From contig NZ_JAGIPX010000018.1 of assembly GCF_017814945.1 (NCBI RefSeq), positions 62,001-126,000 of the forward strand: a DNA stretch of 64,000 nt, given 5' to 3'. Shown here piece by piece: positions 8,439-15,743 of the stretch. A program made the translations under genes and the position numbers. The notes beneath the pieces were generated by a model, which saw nothing but the letters and a program-made list of their open reading frames with translations, was not told the origin of the DNA and did not search any database. Position 1 is the first letter of the stretch. Every line of letters starts with the position of its first letter. The stretch comes from Paraburkholderia sp. LEh10. Lineage in GTDB: Bacteria; Pseudomonadota; Gammaproteobacteria; Burkholderiales; Burkholderiaceae.

Positions 8439-9395
8439 TCAGAACGGCGAATCGGGGAAGTAAAAGTCCTTCGCGTTTTCCTTCGTGATGAGCACGGAAG
8501 GAATGATCGTCGTCGGCGGCAGCTTGTCGCCCTTGAGGCGCGCTTCCGCCGTCAGCTTGATCGCGTCGTAGATGAACTTCGGCGAATACGACACGTCGGC
8601 CTTGATGAGCGGCGCGCCGTCCATCACGTTCTTCACCATGCCTTTCGAGCCCGCGCCGCCGAACACGATCTTGATGTCGCTGCGCTTGGCCTGGTCGATC
8701 GCCTTCAGCACGCCGACGGCCATGTCGTCGTCGGCGGCCCAGACGGCGTCGATGTGCTTGAAGCGCGTCAGGTAGTCCTGCATCACCTTGAACGCATCGT
8801 CGCGGTTCCAGTTCGCGTATTTCGCATCGAGGATCTTGATGTTCGGATAGTTCTTCAGCACGCCCGTGAAGGCCGTCCAGCGTTCGTTGTCGAGCGTGGT
8901 CGGAATGCCGCGCAGCGCGACGACGTCGCCCTTGCCGTCGAGCGCCTTCGCCAGATACTCGGCGGGGATCTTGCCGAACGCGGTGTTGTCGCCTGCCACG
9001 TATGCGTCCTGTGCGCTCGTGTCGGTGAGGCCGCGATCGACGACGGTCACGTACACGCCTTTTTTCTTCACCTGCGCGACGGGCTGCGTGAGCGACGCCG
9101 ATTCATACGGGAAGATCACGAGCGCGTTGATCTTGTTCACCGTCACGAGGTCCTGCAACTGGTTTGCCTGCTCGGGCGCGTTGGCGGCCGTCTTCACGAT
9201 CACCTTCAGATCGGGATGCGCTTTCTCGAGATCGGCTTTTGCCTTGTTCGCCCACCAGACGATGCCGCCTGTGAAGCCGTGATCGGCGGTGGGGATTGCG
9301 ACGCCTAGCGTGACCTTGTCGTCGGCGCGCGCGGTGGGGCTCAACATGCTAAACGCCAGTATCCCGGCTCCGACTGCGCGAATGATGTGCTTCAT
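8439..9395 (-). CDS. Sugar ABC transporter periplasmic binding protein
   Basis: A 318-residue precursor of the ribose/galactose-type (Peripla_BP_4) family. The signal peptide is MKHIIRAVGAGILAFSMLSP...ARA, then DDKVTLGVAIPTADHGFTGG begins the mature protein. The typical hinge and ligand segments DLVTVNKINALVIFPYES and DAVWAADDDMAVGVLKAI follow. I start at 9395 because GGAGACA lies at the right distance upstream; the longer frame reads back into repeat element A and is not real. Element A separates it from the permease and ATPase of the same operon. Confidence 0.9.
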   Translation of the reverse strand: MKHIIRAVGAGILAFSMLSPTARADDKVTLGVAIPTADHGFTGGIVWWANKAKADLEKAHPDLKVIVKTAANAPEQANQLQDLVTVNKINALVIFPYESASLTQPVAQVKKKGVYVTVVDRGLTDTSAQDAYVAGDNTAFGKIPAEYLAKALDGKGDVVALRGIPTTLDNERWTAFTGVLKNYPNIKILDAKYANWNRDDAFKVMQDYLTRFKHIDAVWAADDDMAVGVLKAIDQAKRSDIKIVFGGAGSKGMVKNVMDGAPLIKADVSYSPKFIYDAIKLTAEARLKGDKLPPTTIIPSVLITKENAKDFYFPDSPF

Positions 9396-9422
9396 GGCTG
9401 TGTCTCCTGGTTTGTTTGCTTT

Positions 9423-9494
9423 GGGTTTGCCTTTGCCCTGCGCGGGCATCCGCGACGCGGGTTTGCCTTTGCCCTGCGCGGGCATCCGCGATGC
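9423..9494. repeat. Two 36-bp tandem units at the left end of element A
   Basis: The unit beginning GGGTTTGCCTTTGCCCTGCG occurs at 9423-9458 and again at 9459-9494, nearly identical. Its mirror image forms the right-end array of the same element. Confidence 0.85.
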
Positions 9495-9532
9495 GCCTAC
9501 CGGCGCGAAGGTTGCCCCTGTGCGGGGCGGCA

Positions 9533-9564
9533 CCTACTTTCTTTGCCGCCGCAAAGAAAGTAGG
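9533..9564. repeat. 32-bp palindrome, element A left (one asymmetric centre base)
   Basis: CCTACTTTCTTTGCCG followed by CGCAAAGAAAGTAGG with the centre GCCGCCGC instead of GCCGCGGC. It is the only one of the six copies whose symmetry is broken. Confidence 0.9.
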
Positions 9565-10023
9565 CAAAGAAAGCGGGCTCACACCGCCAGTGCCAGTTGT
9601 TGCCCACGGGCGCTCGACGCCCCCATGCTTCGCGCGACAACGCTCTCCTCCATGACCGTTGCCAGTGCCTCGATCAACGGCCTCACCCGCTTCATGCATC
9701 TGCGACGCGGTCCGTGACATTGAATCTCCTGTGCCGCTTTGCGGCAAACATATGCAGGCGATCGCGCCGCACAGGAAACCATCGCGCAGCGAGGTCTGTT
9801 GTGCGTGCGTTGCCATGTACGTCGCGGCAAACTGCAGATGTTTGCCGCCAATGAGCCTTAAACCTTCTACATCGTTCGCCGTCGTACGGGCGCGTGAAGC
9901 GGGTGATGCATCTCACAGCGCGTTGGCAATAGCGGTAAGCCAGCACGCTGCCGAGTGAAACACGGGGACGTTCAGGGCCCGTGGGTAAAGGTCAAGCACT
10001 GGCGGTGTGAGCGGCTTTCTTTG

Positions 10024-10055
10024 CCTACTTTCTTTGCCGCGGCAAAGAAAGTAGG
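10024..10055. repeat. 32-bp perfect palindrome, element A right
   Basis: CCTACTTTCTTTGCCG followed exactly by its reverse complement. It would form a 16-bp stem in single-stranded DNA or RNA. Confidence 0.92.
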
Positions 10056-10093
10056 TGCCGCCCCGCACAGGGGCAACCTTCGCGCCGCGAGGC

Positions 10094-10165
10094 GCATCGC
10101 GGATGCCCGCGCAGGGCAAAGGCAAACCCGCATTGCAGATGCCCGCGCAAGGGCAACGCAAACCG
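10094..10165. repeat. Two 36-bp tandem units at the right end of element A
   Basis: Units begin GCATCGCGGATGCCCGCGCA at 10094 and, diverged, GCATTGCAGATGCCCGCGCA at 10130, a period of 36. They mirror the left-end array. Confidence 0.75.
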
Positions 10166-10198
10166 CCCTGCCGCCGCGCAGGCAAAAAAACACTTCCA

Positions 10199-11224
10199 TT
10201 ACCTCCGCCCGCGCTGCAAAAACGCAACCACAATAATCACGACACCCTGCACGGCCGCATTCAAATACACGCTAATGATGCTGGTGAGATTGAGAATATT
10301 GGCGATCACCGAAAGCAAAATCGCCCCAATCACGGTACCCGCCACACGTCCTTCACCGCCCTTGAGCGCGGTGCCACCCACCACCACGGCGGCAATCGCT
10401 TCGAGTTCCCACAAAAGACCCGTAGTCGGCGTCGCCGAACCAAGCCGCGGCACGTAAAGCACCGTCGCGACGCCGACGCAAATGCCGAGCAGCACATAGG
10501 TCACGATCTTCACGGTATCGACGCGAATCGCCGCATAACGCGCAACCTGCTCATTCGAGCCGATCGCCTGCACGTGCCGCCCGAACGCCGTGCGGTTCAG
10601 GATCAACGCACCGCCCGCCGCGACGACGAGAAACACCCAGATCGGCACGGGCACGCCGAACAGGCTCGCGTAATAGACCGGGCCGTAGAGGTCGGACAGA
10701 TTGTTGTCGAGCGTGAGCGCCCCGCCATCGGCGAGCCACGTGAGCACCGCGCGGAAAATGCCGAGCGTGCCCAGCGTGACGATGAACGGCTCGATCCGCC
10801 CTTTCGTAATCAGCAGCCCATGCGCACAGCCGAATGCGCCGCCCAGCACGAACGCGCTCGCGATGCCAATGATCACGATGGTCAACGGCGCGAACGCATG
10901 GCCGCCAGCGTGATTGACGGATGTGGCAGCGAGCGCGTTCATCAGCCAGATCATGATGCCCGCGATCAGCGCCGCCATCGAGCCGACGGAAAGATCGATG
11001 CCGCCCGAGATGATCACGAACGTCATGCCGACCGCGATGATGCCGATGAACGACGTGCGCGTGAGCACGTTCATCATGTTGTCGACGGTGGCGAAATCGC
11101 GATTGAGCAGCGTGCCCGCGATGCACAGCACGATCAGGCCGGCGAGCGGCCCGAGACCATGCAGACGATGCGCGATGCGCATCGCGCGCCCAGCCGGCGC
11201 GGTGTCAGTGTGTGCCGGTCGCAT
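10199..11224 (-). CDS. Sugar ABC transporter permease (RbsC/BPD_transp_2 family)
   Basis: A 341-residue inner-membrane permease with about eight to ten hydrophobic segments. It carries the family signature GMTFVIISGGIDLSVGSMAAL (near residues 67-87) and VGGTALKGGEGRVAGTVIGA near the C-terminus. It forms the membrane channel for the binding protein and works with the duplicated ATPase immediately upstream, which it overlaps by 20 bp (11205-11224), implying translational coupling. Repeat element A begins 12 bp beyond its stop and separates it from the binding-protein gene. Confidence 0.9.
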   Translation of the reverse strand: MRPAHTDTAPAGRAMRIAHRLHGLGPLAGLIVLCIAGTLLNRDFATVDNMMNVLTRTSFIGIIAVGMTFVIISGGIDLSVGSMAALIAGIMIWLMNALAATSVNHAGGHAFAPLTIVIIGIASAFVLGGAFGCAHGLLITKGRIEPFIVTLGTLGIFRAVLTWLADGGALTLDNNLSDLYGPVYYASLFGVPVPIWVFLVVAAGGALILNRTAFGRHVQAIGSNEQVARYAAIRVDTVKIVTYVLLGICVGVATVLYVPRLGSATPTTGLLWELEAIAAVVVGGTALKGGEGRVAGTVIGAILLSVIANILNLTSIISVYLNAAVQGVVIIVVAFLQRGRR

Positions 11225-12692
11225 GAGCGATCAACTCCTCTTCGGTCAGATGGTCGAGGCCGAGCGTCGCTTGCAGGCGGCCCGCGCGCATCACGGCAAC
11301 GCGGTGGCACAGCCCGATCAGCTCGATCAGTTCGGATGAGATGACGATCACCGCGCGCCCCTCGGCGGCGAGCCGGTGAATCAGAAAATAGATGTCGCGC
11401 TTCGCGCCGATATCGACGCCGCGCGTCGGCTCGTCGAGCACGATCACGTCCGGGTTCGGCTGCAGGAATTTGGCGAGCGCGAGCTTCTGCTGGTTGCCGC
11501 CCGACAGCATGCGCGCGCGGCTGCCCAGATCGCCCGTGCGGATGCCGAACTCGCGCACGGCGCGCGTCAATGCATCGCGGCCCGCTTTCAGGTCGAGCAG
11601 CGGATGCGCGTAGCGTTCGAGCGTCATCAGCGTGAGGTTGTCCTGCAAGCTCAGGCTCACATGCAGCCCCTTGCCCTTGCGGTCTTCGCTCAGATACGTG
11701 AGGCCGCGCCGCATCGCATCGCGCGGGCTGTGCAGCTCGGCCTTGCGGCCCGCGATTTCGATCGCGCCCGACGTGCGCTTGCGCAAGCCGATGACCGCCT
11801 CGAACGCTTCCGTGCGTCCCGCGCCGACCAGTCCCGCGAAGCCGAACACTTCGCCCGCGCGCACTTCAAAGCTCAGATCGTCGACCCAGCCGGGCACGCT
11901 CAGGTTCTGCACTTTCAGCGCGATGGGCGCGTCGGCGGCGGGCGGTGACTTGTCGGGGAACATGTCGGAGAGCTCGCGTCCGACCATCAGGTTCGCCATC
12001 TGCTGACGCGCGAGCAATGCCGTCTCGCTGCGCGCGACGAAGCGGCCGTCGCGCATCACGATGACTTCGTCGGTGATGTGCTCGACTTCATCGAGCTTGT
12101 GCGAGATGTAGACGATGGTCACGCCGTCGGCCTTGAGCTTCGTCATCAGCGCGAACAGCCGCTCGGTTTCGGAAGGCGTGAGCGTCGCAGTCGGCTCGTC
12201 CATGATGAGCAGACGTGCGCGCCGCGACAGTGCCTTCGCGATCTCCACCATCTGCTTCTCGGCGACGATCAGATCGCGCACCTTCGTATCGGGATGCTTG
12301 TGCAGGCCCACCTGCTCCAGATAACGCTTCGCCTCGTTGCGCATCGCCGTGTCGTCGACGAACAAGCCCTTGCGCTTCTCGTGGCCGAGATACATGTTCT
12401 GCGCGATCGTCAGATGCTCGGCGAGGTTGAACTCCTGGTGAATCAGCACGATCCCCGCGGCTTCCGCGTCGCGCGAGCCGGCGAAGCGCTGCGCGTGGCC
12501 GTCGATCAGCACCGTGCCATCCGTGGCCGCCTCATAGCCCGCGAGTATTTTCATCAGCGTGGACTTGCCCGCGCCGTTCTCGCCGAGCAAACCGTAGATG
12601 CGTCCCGGCGCCATGTCGAAGCTCACGCCATGCAGCACGCGCACGGCGCCGAAGTCTTTGCGGATATCGTCGAAACGCACGGCGAGGCTCAT
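11205..12692 (-). CDS. Sugar ABC transporter ATP-binding protein (RbsA/MglA type, two ATPase domains)
   Basis: A 495-residue cytoplasmic ATPase with two fused ABC domains, as in RbsA, MglA and XylG. Domain 1 has Walker A GENGAGKST (residues 37-45) and Walker B LLIMDEPTATLT. Domain 2 has the diverged P-loop FAGLVGAGRTE usual for this family, then LSGGNQQKLALAKFL and VIVLDEPTRGVDIGAK. I start at 12692 (MSLAVRFDDIRKDFGAVRVL) with GAGAGG upstream; the longer frame overlaps the regulator gene and has no family similarity. It energises import of a monosaccharide or polyol. Confidence 0.9.
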   Translation of the reverse strand: MSLAVRFDDIRKDFGAVRVLHGVSFDMAPGRIYGLLGENGAGKSTLMKILAGYEAATDGTVLIDGHAQRFAGSRDAEAAGIVLIHQEFNLAEHLTIAQNMYLGHEKRKGLFVDDTAMRNEAKRYLEQVGLHKHPDTKVRDLIVAEKQMVEIAKALSRRARLLIMDEPTATLTPSETERLFALMTKLKADGVTIVYISHKLDEVEHITDEVIVMRDGRFVARSETALLARQQMANLMVGRELSDMFPDKSPPAADAPIALKVQNLSVPGWVDDLSFEVRAGEVFGFAGLVGAGRTEAFEAVIGLRKRTSGAIEIAGRKAELHSPRDAMRRGLTYLSEDRKGKGLHVSLSLQDNLTLMTLERYAHPLLDLKAGRDALTRAVREFGIRTGDLGSRARMLSGGNQQKLALAKFLQPNPDVIVLDEPTRGVDIGAKRDIYFLIHRLAAEGRAVIVISSELIELIGLCHRVAVMRAGRLQATLGLDHLTEEELIAHATGTH

Positions 12693-12705
12693 CGCGGCGG
12701 CCCTC

Positions 12706-13785
12706 TCAAGCACTCTTTCTGACGACGAGCCGATGCGGAAGCAGCACGCCCGGCACGTCGCCGGTGGGGTTCGCGAGCCGCTGCAGCAACAGGCGCGCGG
12801 CCGTCTCGCCGAGTTCGCGCATCGGCTGTGCGATCGTCGTGAGCGGCGGATCGATTTGCGCGGCAAGCGAGATGTCGTCGAAGCCCGCGACGGCCACGTC
12901 GTCGGGCACGCGTTTGCCGACGCTGCGCAAGCCCGCGATCACGCCGATCGCGAGCGTGTCGGACACGGCGAAGACGGCGCTCGGCGGCTTCGCGTGCGTC
13001 ATCAGCGACGCCGCCGCCGATGCGCCTGCTTCGTAGTCGAGGCTGTTCACGTTTAGCCGCCACCTTTCGTCGGGTGTGATGCCCGCGTCGAGCAAGGCGT
13101 CGAGATAGCCGCGCTGCCGCTGTTGCGCGTACAGGTAGTGATCGTCGGAGTTGATCAGCGCGATGCGCCGGTGGCCGCGCGCGAGCAGATGGCGCACGGC
13201 GTCGCCCGCCGCGCGGTAATTGTCGATGCCGACATATGGCACGCCCACGGACGAATCGAACTCGCAGCACGCGACCCACGGCAGCGCGTTCGATTCTTCC
13301 GCCAGCGCCTGCTGCACGGTCGCCGGGTCGAGGCAGATCGCGCCGTCCGCGCGACGGCGGCGCAGCAGATCGAAATAGCTGCGCTCCCGGCCCGGATCGG
13401 CACCCGTGTCACACAGCAGCATGAAATAGCCGTGCTGGCGCGCGACGGAATCGATGCCGCGGATCACCTCCGCGTAGAACGGGTTGCCGACGTCGGGCAC
13501 CATCGTCAGCAGCAGGCGGCTTTCGGCCGTGCGCAGGTTGCGCGCGAGCTCGTTCACGCGGTAGCCGCTCGCCGCGACGGCGGCAAGCACCCTGTCGCGC
13601 GTCGCGGGACGCACGTTCGGATGCCCGTTCAGCACGCGCGACACCGTCGCCACCGAGACGCCCGCCTGCTCGGCCACGCCCGCAATCGACAGCCCTTCCG
13701 GCGCGCCGCGCAAACCGGCGCGCGACTCGGGCTCGGCCACGCCAGGCGGCGGCGCGTGCGGGTCGTGCTGGGACGGTTGATCCAC
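12706..13785 (-). CDS. LacI-family transcriptional regulator
   Basis: A 359-residue LacI/GalR regulator. After a ~30-residue Pro-rich leader, the helix-turn-helix LSIAGVAEQAGVSVATVSRV and hinge-region sequence (about residues 33-90) are followed by a sugar-binding core: PDVGNPFYAEVIRGI, GHRRIALINSDDHYLYA, and PDDVAVAGFDDISLAAQIDPPLTTI. It is the first gene of the sugar operon, 13 bp upstream of the ATPase, and is probably an autoregulated, ligand-relieved repressor. A perfect palindromic operator candidate lies just upstream at 13802-13819. Confidence 0.9.
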   Translation of the reverse strand: MDQPSQHDPHAPPPGVAEPESRAGLRGAPEGLSIAGVAEQAGVSVATVSRVLNGHPNVRPATRDRVLAAVAASGYRVNELARNLRTAESRLLLTMVPDVGNPFYAEVIRGIDSVARQHGYFMLLCDTGADPGRERSYFDLLRRRRADGAICLDPATVQQALAEESNALPWVACCEFDSSVGVPYVGIDNYRAAGDAVRHLLARGHRRIALINSDDHYLYAQQRQRGYLDALLDAGITPDERWRLNVNSLDYEAGASAAASLMTHAKPPSAVFAVSDTLAIGVIAGLRSVGKRVPDDVAVAGFDDISLAAQIDPPLTTIAQPMRELGETAARLLLQRLANPTGDVPGVLLPHRLVVRKSA

Positions 13786-13801
13786 CGGACGATGCTCCGA
13801 A

Positions 13802-13819
13802 AATGTAATCGATTACATT
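13802..13819. promoter_or_regulatory. Operator-like palindrome upstream of the LacI-type regulator
   Basis: AATGTAATCGATTACATT is a perfect 18-bp palindrome with the central CG typical of LacI/GalR operators, 17 bp upstream of the regulator start codon. Binding by the encoded regulator is inferred. Confidence 0.75.
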
Positions 13820-14069
13820 CTTGGTCGAGATACGCGCGAACCGCAAGTCCAATCGCGTAGGGATTTACACCGAGGCAGGCGGCGCAACGGCAAGCCCGCG
13901 CCGGCGTGGGAGGTGCCCGTTGCCGGGCGGCATCGGCGCGCGGTTTGGTACAATTTCGCAGTTAACGAAGCAAGACCCGAAGACCCGAAGCAAGACCCGA
14001 GACAGTGGGAGCCGTGGTCCCTCAATACACATCCCGCTGTCCGCACCCCAACCACACCGCCGAATCATC

Positions 14070-14723
14070 ATGAACATCGAACAAGCGCGTTTCAACATGA
14101 TTGAACAGCAAATCCGTCCGTGGGAAGTGCTCGACCAGGACGTGCTGAATCTGCTGTCGATCGTCAAGCGTGAGAATTTCGTCCCCGCCGTGTATCGCGA
14201 GCTGGCGTTCGTCGATTTCGAAATTCCGCTGCCCGCCGGCCAGCATATGCTCGCGCCGCGCATCGAGGCACGCGTGCTGCAGGAATTGGCGGTGAAGAAG
14301 CATGAAACCGTGCTGGAGATCGGCGCGGGTTCGGGCTACATGGCGGCGCTGCTCGCGCACCGTTCGCAGCATGTGCTGACGGTCGATATCGAGCCGGAGC
14401 TGGCCGAGCTGGCGAAGGCGAATCTCGCCGCGAACGGCGTGCTGAACGCCGAAGTCGTGACGGGCGACGCCGCGCGCGGCTGGGGCGCCGCGGCCCCGTA
14501 CGACGTGATCTGCGTGTCGGGCGGCCTGCCCGTGCTGCCGCAGGAAATGCTCGAGCATCTGAAGGTCGGCGGGCGACTCGCTGCGTTCGTCGGCACCGCG
14601 CCTGTCATGAAGGCGCAGATCATCACGCGTGTCGACGAAAAGCAATTCCGCATCGCCGACGTGTTCGAAACCTTTGTCGAACCGCTGCAGAACGCCGTGC
14701 ATCCGTCACGCTTCAAGTTCTGA
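14070..14723 (+). CDS. pcm: Protein-L-isoaspartate O-methyltransferase family protein
   Basis: A 217-residue cytoplasmic SAM-dependent methyltransferase that repairs isoaspartyl residues in damaged proteins. The SAM-binding glycine motif VLEIGAGSGYMAALLA (about residues 79-94), followed by VDIEPELAELAKANL and GDAARGWGAAAPYDVICVSG, identifies the PCMT family. The start at 14070 (MNIEQARFNMIEQQIRPWEV) is the family start; the frame open upstream is not coding. The short variant without the long C-terminal extension is normal in Burkholderiales. It is followed 27 bp later by the rhodanese, probably in one transcript ending at the hairpin at 15110-15138. A diverged -10 (TACAAT, 13949-13954) is the only promoter-like element visible. 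Confidence 0.88.
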   Translation: MNIEQARFNMIEQQIRPWEVLDQDVLNLLSIVKRENFVPAVYRELAFVDFEIPLPAGQHMLAPRIEARVLQELAVKKHETVLEIGAGSGYMAALLAHRSQHVLTVDIEPELAELAKANLAANGVLNAEVVTGDAARGWGAAAPYDVICVSGGLPVLPQEMLEHLKVGGRLAAFVGTAPVMKAQIITRVDEKQFRIADVFETFVEPLQNAVHPSRFKF

Positions 14724-14750
14724 CGTTCAGGCAACACGACGAGACTGACC

Positions 14751-15074
14751 ATGCAAAACCTGACCGCTCCCGCACTCGCCGAATGGCTCGCTGACAAGTC
14801 GCGCCCGGCGCCCGTGCTGCTCGACGTGCGCGAGCCGTGGGAAATCGAAACGGCGAAGATCGCAGGTTGCGTGTCGATTCCGATGCGCGAGATTCCCGCG
14901 CGCAGCGAAGAACTCGACGACGATGTGCAGATCGTCTGCATCTGCCATCATGGCGCGCGCAGCGCGCAGGTCGCGATGTTTCTCGAATCGCGCGGACATA
15001 AGGACGTGTTCAATCTGTATGGCGGCATCGACGCGTGGTCGAAGCAGGTCGATCCTTCCGTGCCGACTTACTGA
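14751..15074 (+). CDS. Rhodanese-like domain protein
   Basis: A 107-residue single rhodanese domain. The active-site loop is C-H-H-G-A-R-S in VCICHHGARSAQVA, with the sulfur-carrying Cys at about residue 64; the CH2A-like motif LLDVREPWEIETAKI is near the start. Such small proteins transfer sulfane sulfur or serve as persulfide carriers; the physiological partner is unknown. It is co-directional with pcm, an arrangement usual in Burkholderiales. Confidence 0.88.
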   Translation: MQNLTAPALAEWLADKSRPAPVLLDVREPWEIETAKIAGCVSIPMREIPARSEELDDDVQIVCICHHGARSAQVAMFLESRGHKDVFNLYGGIDAWSKQVDPSVPTY

Positions 15075-15109
15075 TTCTCCCAACGTATTGCCTTGCTTGA
15101 ACCATTGAG

Positions 15110-15138
15110 CGCGCCGGTGTTTTCACCGGCGCGTTTTT
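15110..15138 (+). terminator. Rho-independent terminator after pcm-rhodanese
   Basis: A 10-bp GC stem, CGCGCCGGTG and CACCGGCGCG, with loop TTTT and a following T5 run, 35 bp after the rhodanese stop. Confidence 0.9.
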
Positions 15139-15181
15139 GTTTGTGCGTCCATCCTGGCCGCATCGGCGATACCTGCCGGGA

Positions 15182-15213
15182 ATTTCGGAGGTTTCATACG
15201 AAGATTCCGAAAT
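15182..15213. promoter_or_regulatory. Inverted repeat upstream of the DUF2844/DUF3443 pair
   Basis: ATTTCGGA (15182-15189) and TCCGAAAT (15206-15213) form an 8-bp inverted repeat with a 16-base spacer, 66 bp before the DUF2844 start. A second, shorter inverted repeat (TGATC...GATCA, 15229-15246) lies closer to the start. These may be regulator sites; no promoter hexamers are convincing. Confidence 0.3.
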
Positions 15214-15278
15214 CTACTATGTCGTCCTGATCATTCGATCGATCAACATACCGTGTTTCCTTTCAAGAGCATGAGGGT

Positions 15279-15743
15279 ATGAAATCGATCCGAATTGTCG
15301 CGGCGCTGGCGTTGCTGTCGCCCGTCGTCTGCCATGCGACCCTCGGTGCTGCGCCGTCGCCATCGACGGGCGCCCGGGGGGCGTCACCTGCTTCGCGCGC
15401 CGCACTGACGGCGGCGATACCTTCCGCGCCCGCTACGCCCTACTCCGTCCACGAATCTCAAACGGCTGACGGCGTCACGATCCGCGAGTACGTGTCGGCA
15501 GCGAACGTCGTGTTTGCGGTGACGTGGCAAGGGCCCACGCGGCCGGATATGCAGGCGCTGCTCGGCAGCTACTTTCCGAACCTGGTCGCGGCGGGACAGC
15601 GCGCCGCGCGCGGAACGGGCCCGCTGATCGTTCGCGAAGGCGAGCTGCGAATCGAGTCCGTCGGACATCAGGGTGCATTCGCGGGCAAGGCCTACGTGCC
15701 GCGGCTCGTGCCCGCCAACGTCAATGTGGATGACCTGCAATGA
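15279..15743 (+). CDS. DUF2844 domain protein, secreted
   Basis: A 154-residue protein with an N-terminal signal peptide (MKSIRIVAALALLSPVVCHA) and a mature region matching what is known of DUF2844: HESQTADGVTIREYVSAANVVFAVTWQGPTRPDM is the core, and YFPNLVAAG follows. Function is unknown. Its stop overlaps the start of the DUF3443 gene in an ATGA (15740-15743), and the two families are typically encoded together, so they probably act in one envelope process. Confidence 0.8.
   Translation: MKSIRIVAALALLSPVVCHATLGAAPSPSTGARGASPASRAALTAAIPSAPATPYSVHESQTADGVTIREYVSAANVVFAVTWQGPTRPDMQALLGSYFPNLVAAGQRAARGTGPLIVREGELRIESVGHQGAFAGKAYVPRLVPANVNVDDLQ

Larger units (their letters stand above)
9411..10187. 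repeat. Giant foldback repeat, element A
   Basis: A non-coding ~777-bp element that is one long imperfect inverted repeat. Its right half is largely the reverse complement of its left half: CCCCTGTGCGGGGCGGCACC on the left against its complement around 10051-10072, and AGCGGGCTCACACCGCCA against TGGCGGTGTGAGCGGC. The ends are TTTGTTTGC (9411-9419) and GCGCAGGCAAA (10177-10187). The left end starts just upstream of the Shine-Dalgarno of the binding protein and the right end stops 12 bp before the permease stop codon. Two further copies (B, C) occur in the window. All long ORFs here differ between copies and repeat the same low-complexity peptides, so I call it non-coding. Confidence 0.85.

Noticed and set aside
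9349..9816. ORFs inside element A (and the equivalents in B and C, giving peptides such as MPPRTGATPAPRG...)
   Set aside because: The same short peptides appear in both orientations because the DNA is a foldback. Frames are not conserved between copies, and composition is low-complexity repeat, so these are not genes.
10024..10055. Ordinary rho-independent terminator as explanation of the 32-bp palindrome
   Set aside because: No U-tract follows the stem in either orientation, and the palindrome occurs twice in each element, inside a larger foldback.
9411..10187. CRISPR array as an explanation for the 36-bp repeats
   Set aside because: The units are directly adjacent with no unique spacers, only two or three copies, and there are no cas genes.
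13821..14069. Upstream extension of pcm
   Set aside because: Contains the operator region and low-complexity repeat; family homology begins at MNIEQARF.
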